DNA of 58,399 bases from Candidatus Aminicenantota bacterium (GCA_014727835.1 WJMT01000093.1:1-58399), one strand, 5' to 3'; shown: positions 8,101 to 20,960, counted from the first letter of the stretch. Numbers and translations are program-made. The notes: a model not told the origin generated them from the letters alone.

Positions 8101-9096
8101 TTACATATGAAGTTCGATCACATCTCCATCCTGTAATTTGTATTCTTTATTGACTTTTTGTCCTTCATACTTTTTTTGGCCCCAGATTCTTGCGTATTTG
8201 AAATTTTGGGCAAAATCTTTGTGTACAGCTTTCGCCATATCCATAACAGAGCTCCCGTGCTTGAATATAAAGGGTTCATCATAGGAAGGCTTTTTTCCGG
8301 GTATTTTGCTGTACACTCTCATCACTTCGAGGCTGTCAAATATTCTTTTGCTGAGGGATTTCAGGTTTTTGTTCTGAGCGGCTGAACAGGAAATAAAAGA
8401 GAACTGGGTTTCAATGAGTTCTTTGATCAATTCTTTAACATCTGAGTTTTGAGGACTTTCATCTTTGTTGAGTACGACCAAGCATTTTTTTTGAAATCGG
8501 CTCTGCTTTTTGTCAGTTGGTTTTTCATTGTTTTCCGGAGACAGGACTATTTTTTTCTCACCCAGCACATCTTGGATTACGGTGATGTCCTCGGCCGGGT
8601 CTCTGCTGGTGATATCTATGACAAGAAGCACTGTGTCTGCGTTTTTGATGAGTTCGGTGTGCCAGACTTCCAAATAGTCTTTGGTAATGGGTGGAGTGTC
8701 AATCAATTGAACCTGAACATTTTCGTATTTCATCATGGCAGGATAAGGTTTATGGGTGGTGAACGGATAGTCTGCAACCTCAGGTTCGGCATTGGTGAGG
8801 CTTTTGATAAGCATAGATTTTCCTGAGTTAGGAGGTCCGATGAGAACCACTTGGCCTGCACCTGATTTATCAATGTGATAAGATGGTTCGTGGCGTGCAG
8901 TGACTGATTTTTTTTGGGATTTGGACTTCAGCTTGGAGATCTTTTTTTTGTAGAGAGCTTGAAGCTTTTCTGTTCCTTTGTGCTTGGGAATAATGGACAG
9001 AAGCTCTTCCATGATTTCGATTTTTTCCACAGGATCATTGGTGGTTTTCAGCTTTTTTTCCGTTTCAAAATACTGCGGCGGCAGGTTTGCTGGCAT
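8101..9096 (-). CDS. DRG/OBG-type GTPase with C-terminal TGS domain
   Basis: The 331-residue protein has a basic helical N-terminus (1-75) like DRG/COG1163 GTPases. The P-loop is GPPNSGKS (87-94) and the G3 motif is DTPP (133-136). The G4 motif reads NKDE (210-213) instead of NKxD, a deviation at the guanine-contacting acidic residue, though Glu may substitute. A TGS domain (about 262-331) begins near EPFIFKHGSSVMDMA and ends GDVIELHM. Relatives are ribosome- or RNA-associated GTPases. On the minus strand a TATAAT box lies 9 nt before the ATG, with GGAG in the short interval, so the 5' leader is very short. A terminator follows the stop. It is divergent from gyrB. Confidence 0.85.
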   Translation of the reverse strand: MPANLPPQYFETEKKLKTTNDPVEKIEIMEELLSIIPKHKGTEKLQALYKKKISKLKSKSQKKSVTARHEPSYHIDKSGAGQVVLIGPPNSGKSMLIKSLTNAEPEVADYPFTTHKPYPAMMKYENVQVQLIDTPPITKDYLEVWHTELIKNADTVLLVIDITSRDPAEDITVIQDVLGEKKIVLSPENNEKPTDKKQSRFQKKCLVVLNKDESPQNSDVKELIKELIETQFSFISCSAAQNKNLKSLSKRIFDSLEVMRVYSKIPGKKPSYDEPFIFKHGSSVMDMAKAVHKDFAQNFKYARIWGQKKYEGQKVNKEYKLQDGDVIELHM

Positions 9097-9288
9097 ATCT
9101 CCTGTATTATAGCTGATTTTTGTTGGGTTTTCAACAAGTCTACCCCTGAAAAAAAGTCAAAAAACAAACCCATGAGATGAGTTTAAAAAATCAAGATTTT
9201 TGTTGAAAAAAAGCCTTAAATCGTGTACAATTTGATCCAGAAATATGCCTGTCGGGTTATGTGAAATTCCTTCCTCCATGACCCTTGA

Positions 9289-11694
<2,406 letters not shown>

Positions 11695-11729
11695 GCAAGA
11701 AACTTCTCTAATATAGAAAAGGAGAGATC

Positions 11730-14150
11730 ATGGCAGCAAAACTGTCAGAAATCAGCATTGAGAAAGAAATGAAGCGCTCTTACCTGGATTATGCCATGAG
11801 TGTGATCATCGGGCGGGCTATTCCTGACATCAAAGATGGATTGAAGCCGGTTCAGAGAAGAGCTCTGTATTCCATGCATGAATTGGGTTTGAAATGGAAC
11901 AAGCCGTTCAAAAAATCGGCCCGCATTGTCGGAGATATCATAGGAAAATATCATCCTCACGGAGACACAGCTGCTTATGACACCATTGTGAGGATGGCTC
12001 AGGACTTTGCACTTCGGTATCCTTTGGTGGACGGACAGGGCAACTTTGGCTCTGTAGACGGAGATCCGGCTGCAGCCATGAGATATACAGAAGTCCGTAT
12101 GCAGAAAATTGCAAAAGAGCTGATGGCTGACCTGGATAAGGACACTGTTAATTTCGTCTCCAATTACGACGGAAGTCTCACCATGCCTGAAGTGCTTCCG
12201 GCAAAATTTCCGAATCTTCTGGTCAATGGAGGATCAGGAATCGCTGTGGGCATGGCCACCAATATTCCTCCTCATAATATAGGGGAAGTCATTGACGGAG
12301 TCATTCATCTCATCCGGAATCCTAAAGCCAGCTTGAAAGATATCATGAAATTCATACCTGGCCCCGATTTTCCCACCGGTGGTTTCATTTTTGGCAAAGA
12401 CGGGATTAAAAGCGCTTACGAGACCGGAAAAGGAGTCATTTATATCAGGGCAAAAGCTGTGATCGAGTCTGGAGCCAAAGGAGAAAGAGCCCGGATTGTG
12501 ATCACGGAAATCCCCTTTCAGGTCAATAAGGCCAATCTATTGGAAAAGATGGCTAAATTGGTCAATGCCAAAAAAATTGAAGGAATTGCTGATATCAGGG
12601 ATGAATCAAGTCGAGAAGGGATCCGGGTAGTGATCGAGATCAAACGAGGAGAAAGCCCTGAGATTGTCTTGAATAATTTGTACAAACACACCTCGCTTCA
12701 GACATTTTTTGGAATCATCCTGCTTGCTATTGTGGACAGACAGCCCAAACAGTTGGGTCTGTTGGATGTGATGCGCTATTTCATATCCCACAGGCGCGAT
12801 GTTGTTCGGCGCCGCACACGGCATGAACTCAAAAATGCGAAATTGAGAGCTCATATTTTGGAAGGATTGACCATAGCTCTGGATAATCTGGACGATGTGA
12901 TCGCTTTGATCAGGGGCTCCTCCAATGTGGAAGAGGCAAGAAAAGGACTGATCACCACATACCATATGACCAAAACCCAGGCCCAAGCCATTCTTGACCT
13001 GCAGCTTCAAAAATTAACACAGCTGGAAAGGGAAAAGATTCAGAAAGAATACGAGGAACTGCTCAAATTGATCAAAAAGCTCAAACGTATCCTAGGAAGT
13101 GAAGAGCTCATTCTGAATATCATCGTAGAGGAACTAGAGAAGATAAAAAAAGAATACAACGACCAAAGAAAGACCGAAGTCATTGATGATGATATCGTTG
13201 ATTTGAAACCTGAAGATTTGATCAAAGAAGAGGATGTGGCCATTGCTTTTACAGCTTCGGGATATATCAAAAGAACTCCTCTCAGCAGCTACCGTTTTCA
13301 ATGTCGAGGCGGAAAAGGCAAAAGAGGGATGAGCATGAAGGCCGAGGACATTGTGGAAAACCTGTTTATTTGCTCCACTCATAATTATTTGCTTGTTTTC
13401 ACCAATAAAGGCCATATGTATTGGTTAAAGGCCTTGGACATCCCAGACCTTCCTGCATCATCCAAAGGGAAATCCATTAATAATTTGATTGATTTTTCTT
13501 CCGGAGAGAGAGTGAGTTCACTGGTAGCTGTCGAAGAATTTTCAGAAGACAAATATGTTGTCATGTTGGCTTCTGATGGAATTATAAAAAAAACCCGCTT
13601 GAGTTTATTCCGGCACATACGAAAGGGAGGGATCAGAGCCGTCTCATTGAAGGGGAAAGCTGAGCTTTTGATGGCCAGAATAACGGACGGCAAGAGGGAT
13701 ATCATTATAGGAACCCGTTCAGGAAAAGCTATCAAGTTTCATGAGAAAGAGATCCGGCCCATGGGGCGCCAAGCTGCGGGGGTCAAGGGAATCAATCTGT
13801 CATCAAAAGACCGGATCATCGGAATGGTGGTGGTCACAAAAGAGGACAAGTTTATATTCACTGCCAGCGAACACGGGTATGGAAAAAAGACAGAAGTCTC
13901 TTTGTATCCCAGAAAGCACAGAGGGGGCAAAGGGGTTATCAACTTGAAGACCCCTAAAAAAATCGGAAAAGCAGTGGGGATGATCGGTGTTTCCGACGAA
14001 GAAGCCCTTTTGATCACTAAACTGGGCAAAACCATACGGGTCAAGACCGAAGATTTCAGGCCCATTGGAAGAGCCACTCAGGGGGTCAAGCTGATCGATG
14101 TGGATAAATCGGATCGGGCTGTTTCTTTGGCTAAAGTCTGCGAATCTTAG
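11730..14150 (+). CDS. gyrA: DNA gyrase subunit A
   Basis: The 806-residue protein carries the breakage-reunion domain with catalytic Tyr119 ([11 protein letters not shown]). The quinolone-resistance region is [10 protein letters not shown]. The position equal to E. coli Ser83 is Thr80, and Asp84 equals Asp87. The C-terminal six-bladed propeller carries a GyrA box, [10 protein letters not shown], which supports gyrase rather than topoisomerase IV. AAGGAG precedes the ATG by 6 nt. It is the second gene of a gyrB-gyrA operon. A family-A repeat begins right after its stop codon. Confidence 0.98.
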   Translation: MAAKLSEISIEKEMKRSYLDYAMSVIIGRAIPDIKDGLKPVQRRALYSMHELGLKWNKPFKKSARIVGDIIGKYHPHGDTAAYDTIVRMAQDFALRYPLVDGQGNFGSVDGDPAAAMRYTEVRMQKIAKELMADLDKDTVNFVSNYDGSLTMPEVLPAKFPNLLVNGGSGIAVGMATNIPPHNIGEVIDGVIHLIRNPKASLKDIMKFIPGPDFPTGGFIFGKDGIKSAYETGKGVIYIRAKAVIESGAKGERARIVITEIPFQVNKANLLEKMAKLVNAKKIEGIADIRDESSREGIRVVIEIKRGESPEIVLNNLYKHTSLQTFFGIILLAIVDRQPKQLGLLDVMRYFISHRRDVVRRRTRHELKNAKLRAHILEGLTIALDNLDDVIALIRGSSNVEEARKGLITTYHMTKTQAQAILDLQLQKLTQLEREKIQKEYEELLKLIKKLKRILGSEELILNIIVEELEKIKKEYNDQRKTEVIDDDIVDLKPEDLIKEEDVAIAFTASGYIKRTPLSSYRFQCRGGKGKRGMSMKAEDIVENLFICSTHNYLLVFTNKGHMYWLKALDIPDLPASSKGKSINNLIDFSSGERVSSLVAVEEFSEDKYVVMLASDGIIKKTRLSLFRHIRKGGIRAVSLKGKAELLMARITDGKRDIIIGTRSGKAIKFHEKEIRPMGRQAAGVKGINLSSKDRIIGMVVVTKEDKFIFTASEHGYGKKTEVSLYPRKHRGGKGVINLKTPKKIGKAVGMIGVSDEEALLITKLGKTIRVKTEDFRPIGRATQGVKLIDVDKSDRAVSLAKVCES

Positions 14151-14390
14151 TTATTCATAAAATCTGTCCGCAGTCTCCACATCAACATCTGGATATTGAG
14201 GATTGTCATGTCCTTTTATAAAACAATATTTTGTCGTTTTTGAGTTTGAGGAATTATATCTTATTGCGGGCAGATTTGACTCTTTAAGCGGGCCCATCTC
14301 ACAGCATCTGCTTTGTTGCAGGTCATTCGGAGTGAAGGACCACACCTTCCAGATTAATGAATTCGAGTGTGGCTTCTCCTGTCCTCCTGA
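14151..14390 (+). repeat. Dispersed repeat family A, copy 1 (fills the gyrA-fadD gap)
   Basis: This 305-nt gap holds no ORF worth calling. It aligns with 17061-17328 and with the reverse strand of 39395-39600. It begins with TTATTCATAAAATCTG. An inverted repeat follows: AATCTGTCCGCA (14161-14172) and TGCGGGCAGATT (14265-14276), 11 of 12 paired. Then comes TTGACTCTTTAAGCGGGCC and the conserved GCATCTGCTTTGTTGCAGG. The arm sequence differs from copy 2 but stays complementary. Confidence 0.65.
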
Positions 14391-14399
14391 TATTATTTC

Positions 14400-14429
14400 T
14401 TGACTTTTTCATACCATAGAAAATAGAAT
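14400..14429 (+). promoter_or_regulatory. Promoter of the acyl-CoA ligase gene
   Basis: TTGACT (14400-14405), an 18-nt spacer and TAGAAT (14424-14429) lie 27 nt before the ATG, followed by the strong Shine-Dalgarno GAAGGAGG (14443-14450). Confidence 0.55.
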
Positions 14430-14455
14430 TTATCCATCGCCTGAAGGAGGATATT

Positions 14456-16234
14456 ATGATAGACACATTAGCTCAAATGTTCCTTAATACTATAAAATCA
14501 TTTCCAAAACCGGATTTGATGCTTTATAAGCAAGCGGATGAATACCAGCCGATATCCACAAAGGAATTTGAGGACAGGGTTGTTCATCTTTCCTTAGGGC
14601 TTATGGAGCTGGGTTTGAATAAAGGTGACAAGCTCGTACTTCTTTCAGAGAACTGTCCCAATTGGGTTATCACGGACCTGGCCAGTTTGAGCTTTGGAGG
14701 GATCACTGTACCCATATACACCTCCCTTGTCCCGGAGCAGATCAAGTACATCATCAATGATTCAGATGCCAAAGTCGTGGTTTGCTCAGACCTTTCTCTC
14801 TGGGAAAAAGTCCATTCAGTCAGGGACCAGCTCAACAAGGTAGAAAATTTCATTGTTATGGAAGATCCCGCACCAGAGGGGACCTTGAGTTTATCAGAAG
14901 TGACGGAAAACGGCCGGAAAAAAGCGGAAAAAGAACCAGATCTGTTTGAGAAAACCGTTTCTGAAATCAAACCTGACGATATCGCCTCTATCATTTATAC
15001 ATCAGGAACCACCGGAACTCCTAAAGGAGTGATGCTGACTCATTCCAATTTCATGAGCAACAGCAAAGCCACTGCCAGTATCATTGAATTCACTTCCAAA
15101 GACACTGTTCTTTCCTTTCTTCCTTTGTCTCATGTGCTGGAGAGGATGGTGACCTTCACCTATTTGTATAAAGGATGTTCCATTGCCTATGCAGAGAGCG
15201 TGGAAACAGTGGGAGAAAATCTGTTAGAGATCAAACCTCATATTATGGTGAGTGTTCCCAGGGTTTTTGAAAAGATCTATGCTAAAGTGATGGACAGTGT
15301 TTTGGAAGGGTCTGCTTTGAAGAAAAAACTATTTTTCTGGAGCGTTCGAATAGGAAAAGAGTATGCCCAGAGAGAATTGAGTCATCAAAAAATCTCTAAA
15401 AGCTTGAGATGGAAAAGAAGCATAGCAGATAAGCTTGTTTTTTCCAAAATCGTCAGTAAAACAGGGGGGAGAGTCCGGTTTTTTGTATCTGGAGGAGCCC
15501 CTCTGTCCAAAGACATTGCTGAATTTTTCTATGGTATGGGCCTTGTTGTTCTGGAAGGATATGGCCTGACTGAATCTTCCCCGGTGATTGCGGTCAATAC
15601 ATTTGAGAACTTAAGGTTTGGTTCTGTGGGTAAACCCATTCCCGATGTTGAAGTCAAAATCGCTGAGGATGGAGAAATTTTGGCCAAAGGCCCCAATATC
15701 ATGAAGGGATATTATAAATTAGATGAGGAAACCAAAGAAGCGCTTAGGCAGGGCTGGCTTCACACTGGAGATATCGGTTATCTGGATGAAGACAATTTTC
15801 TTTACATCACAGATAGAAAGAAAGATATCATTGTCACTGCAGGCGGAAAAAACATTGCTCCTCAGATGATCGAAAACCAGCTGAAAACCAATCCATTCAT
15901 ATCCAATGTGGTGGTGCTGGGGGACAAAAGAAAGTTCATTTCAGCTCTAGTGGTTCCGGTTTTTGAAAAAATCAAGGAATATGCAGATGCCAGTAATATT
16001 GAGTATGAATCAATCACAGATCTGGTGGAAAATGAAAAGATTGTCAATTTTGTGATGTCCGAGGTCAATCGATATTCGGCAAATCTGTCTTCTTATGAGA
16101 GAATCAAGAGGATCATTCTGCTGGACAGGGATTTTGAAATAGAGAAAGGAGAGCTGACTCCTTCATTAAAAGTGAAAAGGAACATTGTTGAAGATAAATA
16201 TAAGGAAAGGATAAACAAACTTTATCAGGACTGA
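14456..16234 (+). CDS. Long-chain acyl-CoA synthetase (AMP-forming)
   Basis: The 592-residue protein has the adenylate-forming signature IIYTSGTTGTPKGVMLTHSN (about 180-199). It also has the acyl-CoA ligase motif GYGLTESSP, the hinge TGDIGYLDEDNF and the catalytic lysine region near LTPSLKVKR at the C-terminus. It activates fatty acids to acyl-AMP and then acyl-CoA at the inner membrane face. Length and motifs fit the FadD/FAA1-like long-chain group (COG1022). The start is fixed by GAAGGAGG. Its last 10 nt overlap the 3' end of the convergent zinc-ribbon gene. Confidence 0.92.
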   Translation: MIDTLAQMFLNTIKSFPKPDLMLYKQADEYQPISTKEFEDRVVHLSLGLMELGLNKGDKLVLLSENCPNWVITDLASLSFGGITVPIYTSLVPEQIKYIINDSDAKVVVCSDLSLWEKVHSVRDQLNKVENFIVMEDPAPEGTLSLSEVTENGRKKAEKEPDLFEKTVSEIKPDDIASIIYTSGTTGTPKGVMLTHSNFMSNSKATASIIEFTSKDTVLSFLPLSHVLERMVTFTYLYKGCSIAYAESVETVGENLLEIKPHIMVSVPRVFEKIYAKVMDSVLEGSALKKKLFFWSVRIGKEYAQRELSHQKISKSLRWKRSIADKLVFSKIVSKTGGRVRFFVSGGAPLSKDIAEFFYGMGLVVLEGYGLTESSPVIAVNTFENLRFGSVGKPIPDVEVKIAEDGEILAKGPNIMKGYYKLDEETKEALRQGWLHTGDIGYLDEDNFLYITDRKKDIIVTAGGKNIAPQMIENQLKTNPFISNVVVLGDKRKFISALVVPVFEKIKEYADASNIEYESITDLVENEKIVNFVMSEVNRYSANLSSYERIKRIILLDRDFEIEKGELTPSLKVKRNIVEDKYKERINKLYQD

Positions 16235-16935
16235 TTTTTCCAATAGAGAATCCGGCCACAGTTTTCGCACAAGATGATTTTCTTTCCCTCTTTCAATTCA
16301 TTGATGACCTGGGGCCTGATGCGGATTTGGCAAACAGAGCAGAAGTCATCTGTGACCGGAGAAAGAGCGATTCCGCTGTTGTTTTGATATATGTCGTGAT
16401 AAAGACTTAATTGATCTTGCGGAATATGGGGTTCGACCTCAGCTTTTTCCTGGCTGAGTGACTGTTTCTTTTGTTTCATTTCGCTGCTTTTTTCCATCAG
16501 CTCTTCTTTTTCTTTGAGCAGCTTCTGTTTTTCTTGTTCTGCTTTTGCTTGGGCTGATCTGATTTCTGATTCAATATCATCGGATGCCAGCATTTTGGTG
16601 ATGATCTCTTCTTCAAGGTCATCCACTCTGTTTTTTGCATCATCGATTTCTTTAAGCAGGGAACTGTATTCTTTATTGGTTTTAACATCATTGAGCTGGT
16701 TTTGAAATTTGTTTATCTTTGTTTTCAAGTCTTCAACTTCAGCATCGAGATCTCTTCGTCTCTTTTGATTCTCAGCCAATTGTTCCTTGTATTTTTTAAC
16801 AGCAGAAAAGCTTTCTTCGATTCTTCTGTCGATCTGATTGATTTGTGACGGGATTTGTTCAAGGAAAAGAGAGATGCCCTTTATGTTGGAATCAAGGTCC
16901 TGAAGTTTGATCAAGTGTTTAAAATTGTCAACCAC
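16225..16935 (-). CDS. COG1579 coiled-coil protein with C4 zinc ribbon
   Basis: The open frame extends back through the neighbouring tRNA. The supported start is the GTG at 16935 (VVDNFKHLIKLQDLD), with AGAGGA 6 nt upstream, which gives 236 residues. Residues 5-180 are a long antiparallel coiled coil rich in Lys/Glu/Gln. The C-terminus is a zinc ribbon with CSVC and CENC pairs. This is the architecture of COG1579 (zf-RING_7; FlgZ/CdsZ relatives), described as nucleic-acid-binding or as chaperones in secretion. Its ribbon closely resembles that fused to the PTS-IIA domain at 1307-2131. It overlaps the acyl-CoA ligase gene by 10 nt tail to tail. Confidence 0.88.
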   Translation of the reverse strand: MVDNFKHLIKLQDLDSNIKGISLFLEQIPSQINQIDRRIEESFSAVKKYKEQLAENQKRRRDLDAEVEDLKTKINKFQNQLNDVKTNKEYSSLLKEIDDAKNRVDDLEEEIITKMLASDDIESEIRSAQAKAEQEKQKLLKEKEELMEKSSEMKQKKQSLSQEKAEVEPHIPQDQLSLYHDIYQNNSGIALSPVTDDFCSVCQIRIRPQVINELKEGKKIILCENCGRILYWKNQS

Positions 16936-16955
16936 ATCTTTTCCTCTTGAAAAAA

Positions 16956-17028
16956 TGGGCCTACCAGGATTCGAACCTGGGACCGACCGGTTATGAGCCG
17001 GTGGCTCTGGCCGCTGAGCTATAGGCCC
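16956..17028 (-). tRNA. tRNA with CAU anticodon, probably tRNA-Ile2
   Basis: On the minus strand the 73-nt cloverleaf has a perfect acceptor stem (GGGCCTA/TAGGCCC), D-arm TAGCTCAGCGGCCAGAGC, anticodon loop CTCATAA (CAU) and T-arm GGTTCGAATCC. There is no encoded CCA. The acceptor starting GGGCCTATAGCTCAG is closest to tRNA-Ile2, whose C34 is modified to lysidine. Elongator tRNA-Met remains possible; initiator tRNA is unlikely. Confidence 0.9.
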
Positions 17029-17060
17029 TTCCGTCATTTATAGCAAATCTCCCATATCAA

Positions 17061-17328
17061 GTCAATTATCCAGGGTTATTCATCAAATCTGTATGCACAG
17101 TCATACAGATTTATGAAGATCAGTTCTCTTTACAGTGTTTATTCCTTAGACAGATGATTGTGACTTGAATTCATGTCATGAATTTGAATTATGTGCATAC
17201 AGATTTGACCTTTCAGGCGAGCCGATCGCACCGCATCTGCTTTGTTACAGGGCATGAAGTCGCGGTCCTTCTTTGAGAATGCACTGTGACTCGCATCTGC
17301 CGCAACCTCGGTTCGTGAATTTCCCAGG
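17061..17328 (+). repeat. Dispersed repeat family A, copy 2
   Basis: This fills most of the 430-nt gap between the CAU tRNA and rpoD. A perfect 15-bp inverted repeat is present: AAATCTGTATGCACA (17085-17099) and TGTGCATACAGATTT (17192-17206). The left arm can also pair with CATACAGATTTATGAA just downstream (about 17103-17118) to give a local hairpin. Conserved blocks TTGACCTTTCAGGCGAGCC (from 17205), GCATCTGCTTTGTTACAGG and GGTTCGTGAATTTCCCAGG (17310-17328) follow. No ORF is supported here. Confidence 0.7.
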
Positions 17329-17380
17329 ATCGTCTACCTGGCTATTTAGATGTTTGACACATTAACTGGCTAAGCTCTAT

Positions 17381-17462
17381 GAAATTCATGTGTGGCTGAA
17401 GCGAGATTGAAGATTTAGCCTTCTTAAAAATCGGAACGGAGCACAAGCCCCATCTTAATTAT
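17381..17462 (-). repeat. MITE-like repeat family B, short copy 1
   Basis: Read on the minus strand, this 82-bp copy runs from the rpoD stop region through TTGTGCTCCGTTCCGATTTT, then GAAGGCTAAATCTTCAAT, to AGCCACACATGAATTTC. It lacks the roughly 100-bp centre present in copies at 20961 and 54684, so it is an internal deletion form. One end (GAAATTCATGTGTGGCT, 17381-17397) is well kept; the other overlaps the rpoD stop codon and is degenerate. Confidence 0.65.
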
Positions 17463-19081
17463 TCCTGTTCTTCTCCCACAAATGACATCAACTTTTTGCT
17501 GCGGGTGGGGTGTTTGAGTTTTCTTAAAGCTTTGGCTTCAATCTGTCTGATTCTTTCTCGAGTAACCTTAAACTGCTGTCCCACTTCTTCCAGAGTGTGT
17601 TCATTCCCATCTCCAAGCCCGAACCTCATTTTCAAAACTTTCGCTTCTCTGGGAGTGAGGGATTTCAGAGCTTCGTCGATTTGTTCTCTAAGATTGATAC
17701 TGATCACCTTGTCAGGAGGGGACTGCATCACTTTATCTTCTATAAAATCACCGAGATGGCTGTCTTCCTCTTCTCCAATAGGGGTTTCCAAAGAGATGGG
17801 TTCCTGAGCGATTTTAATGATTTTCCTGACTTTGTGGATGGGCATTTCCATTCTTTCTGATATCTCTTGAGAGGTGGGCTCTCGTCCGATTTTCTGGACC
17901 AAATCTCTGGAAATTCTAATCAATTTGTTGATGGTCTCTATCATATGAACCGGAATTCTAATGGTTCTCGCCTGGTCAGCAATGGCTCTGGTGATGGCTT
18001 GTCTGATCCACCAGGTGGCATAAGTGGAAAATTTATAGCCTCGTCTGTACTCAAACTTATCCACTGCTTTCATCAAACCCATATTTCCTTCCTGTATGAG
18101 ATCTAAGAACTGAAGTCCCCGATTGCTGTATTTTTTAGCGATGGAAACCACAAGCCTCAAATTCGCAGCCACCAATTCTTTTTTTGCTTGATCACTGATT
18201 TTCTCCCCTGTTGTGATGGAGCGAAGAGTTTTTCTCAAATCTTGAGAGTCAAGGCCCACTTCTTGATGGATATTCTGAATCTGTTTATCGATTTCTTTGA
18301 TCTCCTGATCGATATTTTTTCGCTTTTTTTTGCTTCTTGTTCTTTTGTAAGAGACTCTTAGCTCTTCTTTGTTTTCTTCAAGTTTGTTTATTTTTTCTAA
18401 TCTATTCCTGAGGGAATTTATCAGTGTTTCCTCAAATTCAGGTTTGATCAGGTCTTTGATGATATCGCCTATTTTTATGATAATCCGAGCTCTGGAAAAG
18501 TTATTTTTTTTGTCTTTTGGGATTTGGCTCAGCTCTTTATCCAAATGTTTGATTTTGTTTATTTTTTTCTTGATTTGCTTTTTTTGTTCTTCGACCTTTT
18601 TAAGTTCCAGGTATTCTTCGTTGTATTCAAACATATTCTGAGCATAAACGGTATCCTGTTCCAATTGTTCTTCCAATTCATATATTTTATTCAACACCAG
18701 CCGGGTTCTTGAGAGAGCTTTGAATACAATTTTTTCTCCTCTTTCGATTTGCTTGGCTATGGCAACTTCTCCTTCTCTGGTAAGAAGAGAGATGTTTCCC
18801 ATTTCTCTCAAGTATAGCTTGACCGGATCTGTGGTCCTTTCCAAATCCTCAATAGATAAAATTTCACTTTTTTTCCTTTTGGGAGGTTTTTTTCTCCGCA
18901 TTTCCATGATTTTTATGCCAAGTTTGTCTATGGAATTGAGAAAGCTGATAAATTCTTTGTTTGCTTTTGACTTATTCTGAAAAACACGATCGATCTCTTC
19001 TAAAAGAAGATAGCCCTTCTTTCTTCCTTTTGAGATCAGCTCTGTGATTTCTTGTTTATGTGGTTTTTCCTTACGGGTCAA
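17459..19081 (-). CDS. rpoD: RNA polymerase primary sigma factor
   Basis: The 540-residue protein has region 1.2 ([21 protein letters not shown]), a long Lys/Glu-rich non-conserved segment (about 130-260), and regions 2.1-2.4 ([60 protein letters not shown]). Region 3 and region 4.2 ([20 protein letters not shown]) follow. It directs RNA polymerase to housekeeping promoters. The start is TTG, placed 6 nt after AGGAG; no in-frame ATG fits better. It lies 70 nt downstream of dnaG, the usual macromolecular-synthesis order. A family-B repeat overlaps its stop. Confidence 0.97.
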   Translation of the reverse strand: MTRKEKPHKQEITELISKGRKKGYLLLEEIDRVFQNKSKANKEFISFLNSIDKLGIKIMEMRRKKPPKRKKSEILSIEDLERTTDPVKLYLREMGNISLLTREGEVAIAKQIERGEKIVFKALSRTRLVLNKIYELEEQLEQDTVYAQNMFEYNEEYLELKKVEEQKKQIKKKINKIKHLDKELSQIPKDKKNNFSRARIIIKIGDIIKDLIKPEFEETLINSLRNRLEKINKLEENKEELRVSYKRTRSKKKRKNIDQEIKEIDKQIQNIHQEVGLDSQDLRKTLRSITTGEKISDQAKKELVAANLRLVVSIAKKYSNRGLQFLDLIQEGNMGLMKAVDKFEYRRGYKFSTYATWWIRQAITRAIADQARTIRIPVHMIETINKLIRISRDLVQKIGREPTSQEISERMEMPIHKVRKIIKIAQEPISLETPIGEEEDSHLGDFIEDKVMQSPPDKVISINLREQIDEALKSLTPREAKVLKMRFGLGDGNEHTLEEVGQQFKVTRERIRQIEAKALRKLKHPTRSKKLMSFVGEEQE

Positions 19082-19151
19082 TTTTTTCTCCTAACTTTAT
19101 GCATATTAACCTGCTCTATTTAGAAAATCCAGTTGACATTTGAGTTATGAT

Positions 19152-20933
19152 TCATTTGCTGTTTTCTTTTGATATTTGATATAAAATTTTTTGTTTATCA
19201 TCTATCTCTTTAAACAGAGAATGGATCTCCTTTTTAAGAGAATCTTTGTTTTCGCCGTTTTCAGTTGTCTTGAGTCTGTTCTCACATTTTTTTAAGCTGT
19301 TTTGTAGTTTTTTGACCTGACGGGGAAGAACAAATCTCCTTAAAGCCAAAAGACAGTCTTTGGCTTCGTCAATGCTTGCAGGAGGAGACTCTTCCACTAA
19401 AATCTCTGTGAGTGCACTGAATAGAGAAGGATTGATTTTTTCCTTCAGTTCATAAATTTTGGAATTGCTGATGGATCGTCCTTTTTTAAAAAAGTCAGAG
19501 AAGATCTGGAAGATAGATTCACTTTTCAAACCTTGATAATCGTCTTCTTCCATATGTTCGAACAGTTTGGCGGCGATATTTCCGTTCTGAAAAATGATTT
19601 GAAGGAGTCTTTTTTCTGCATTTAAAAACCAATTGATTTGACTTTTCTCCGGCGATGACCGTTTTTTTCTCACCAGGTTTCTGAGCTGCTGTTCATCAAT
19701 GGATAAATATTCGCTGGTTTGTTTTAAGTATTCACTGAGCACAATGGAATCTGGAATGTGTTTGATACTCTCCATGATCTCTCTAGCCACTTCAGCTTTC
19801 TCTTCTGGGCTGTCCAGGTTTTTTCCTTTGCGCTTCTCTTGAATGAGGAATCTGAGGCCGGATGGGCTTTGCTTGACCAGCGAATTGAATTTTTCAGCGC
19901 TCTGATTTGTGATATAGGAATCAGGATCATGGCCTTTGGGAAAGGAAAGAACACGGGTTCTAAGTCCCTGAGCAAAACAGATGGAGACAGCTCTGCAGGA
20001 TGCTTTTTTTCCTGCATCATCAGAATCATAGGCCACAGCTATGGTTTTTGAAAAGCGGGAGGCTAAGGCCGCTTGGTTTTCAGTGAGGCTGGTTCCTAAA
20101 GAGGCCGCCACATTAGTAATGCCTCTTTGGAAAAGAGAGAGAAAATCCGTGTATCCCTCTACAAGGATCATCTGGCCTTCCTTCCTTATGGATTCTTTGG
20201 AAAAGTTCAGGCCGTAGAGGACCTGTCCTTTGGTGTAGATAGAAGAATCTGGAGAGTTCATATATTTGGGGTCGTCATTAAAGAGAGTCCGGCCTCCAAA
20301 TGCCACTGCTTTTCCTGAGACATCCATTATGGGAAACATGACTCTTCCTCTGAATCGATCATAAAATCCAGATTTGTTCTTTCGGCGCATCACCAGTCCT
20401 GTCTTTTCCACCATGTTTATGTTTTGTTTATTGAGCTGGAAATACTGAAGAAGAGAATCCCAGGAATTGAGAGCATAGCCGATTTTGAGTTGATTGATGA
20501 GGTCCTCAGAGATCCCTCGTTTTTTCAAATACTGAAGGCCTTGTTTTCCTTCTGCGGTGTTGAATAAATTTTTTTTATAATAAGCAAGAGTCTGGTTGGT
20601 GATTTTATAGAGTTTTTCTTTGAGGCTTTGTTGTTTTGAAGACATTTTTTTGTGTTTGGGGAGTTCGACATTATATTTTTCAGCAAGATAGCGGACAGAT
20701 TCCGGAAAGCTTAAGTTTTCTTTCTCCATGACCAAAGTGAAGAGATCTCCCCCTGCACCACAGCCAAAACAATGAAAAAGTTGCCTGTCCTCATCAATGG
20801 TGAACGAAGGGGTTTTTTCAGAATGAAACGGACAGAGTCCCACGAATCGGCGGCCTCTTTTCTTCAAACTGGTGTATTGAGAAGCGATTTCAATGATGCT
20901 GGCTACTTGTTTGATTTGATCAACGGCATCCAT
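19152..20933 (-). CDS. dnaG: DNA primase
   Basis: The 593-residue protein has the N-terminal CHC2 zinc-binding domain (Cys34, His37, Cys55, Cys58 in CPFH and CFGC) and the central TOPRIM core (VEGYTDFLSL, VAYDSDDAGKKA). A C-terminal helicase-interacting region follows. It makes RNA primers for replication. The start ATG is preceded by GGAAGG at 7 nt. That ribosome-binding site is provided by a family-A repeat remnant (rc of CCTTCCAGGCGAGCCG). It is co-directional with rpoD, 70 nt apart. The gap upstream (370 nt) holds repeats only. Confidence 0.97.
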   Translation of the reverse strand: MDAVDQIKQVASIIEIASQYTSLKKRGRRFVGLCPFHSEKTPSFTIDEDRQLFHCFGCGAGGDLFTLVMEKENLSFPESVRYLAEKYNVELPKHKKMSSKQQSLKEKLYKITNQTLAYYKKNLFNTAEGKQGLQYLKKRGISEDLINQLKIGYALNSWDSLLQYFQLNKQNINMVEKTGLVMRRKNKSGFYDRFRGRVMFPIMDVSGKAVAFGGRTLFNDDPKYMNSPDSSIYTKGQVLYGLNFSKESIRKEGQMILVEGYTDFLSLFQRGITNVAASLGTSLTENQAALASRFSKTIAVAYDSDDAGKKASCRAVSICFAQGLRTRVLSFPKGHDPDSYITNQSAEKFNSLVKQSPSGLRFLIQEKRKGKNLDSPEEKAEVAREIMESIKHIPDSIVLSEYLKQTSEYLSIDEQQLRNLVRKKRSSPEKSQINWFLNAEKRLLQIIFQNGNIAAKLFEHMEEDDYQGLKSESIFQIFSDFFKKGRSISNSKIYELKEKINPSLFSALTEILVEESPPASIDEAKDCLLALRRFVLPRQVKKLQNSLKKCENRLKTTENGENKDSLKKEIHSLFKEIDDKQKILYQISKENSK

Positions 20934-20937
20934 TTTT

Positions 20938-20960
20938 TGACCTTCCAGGCGAGCCGATCT
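20938..20960 (+). repeat. Family-A repeat remnant next to dnaG
   Basis: TTGACCTTCCAGGCGAGCCG and the following ATC differ at one base from the block in copy 2 (17205-17227). A family-B element starts directly after it, so B may have inserted into or recombined with an older A copy. On the minus strand this remnant supplies the dnaG ribosome-binding site. Confidence 0.5.

Noticed and set aside
16936-17037. N-terminal extension of the COG1579 protein through the tRNA gene
   Set aside because: The first 34 codons are antisense or sense tRNA sequence. A GTG with AGAGGA gives the family-like start at 16935.
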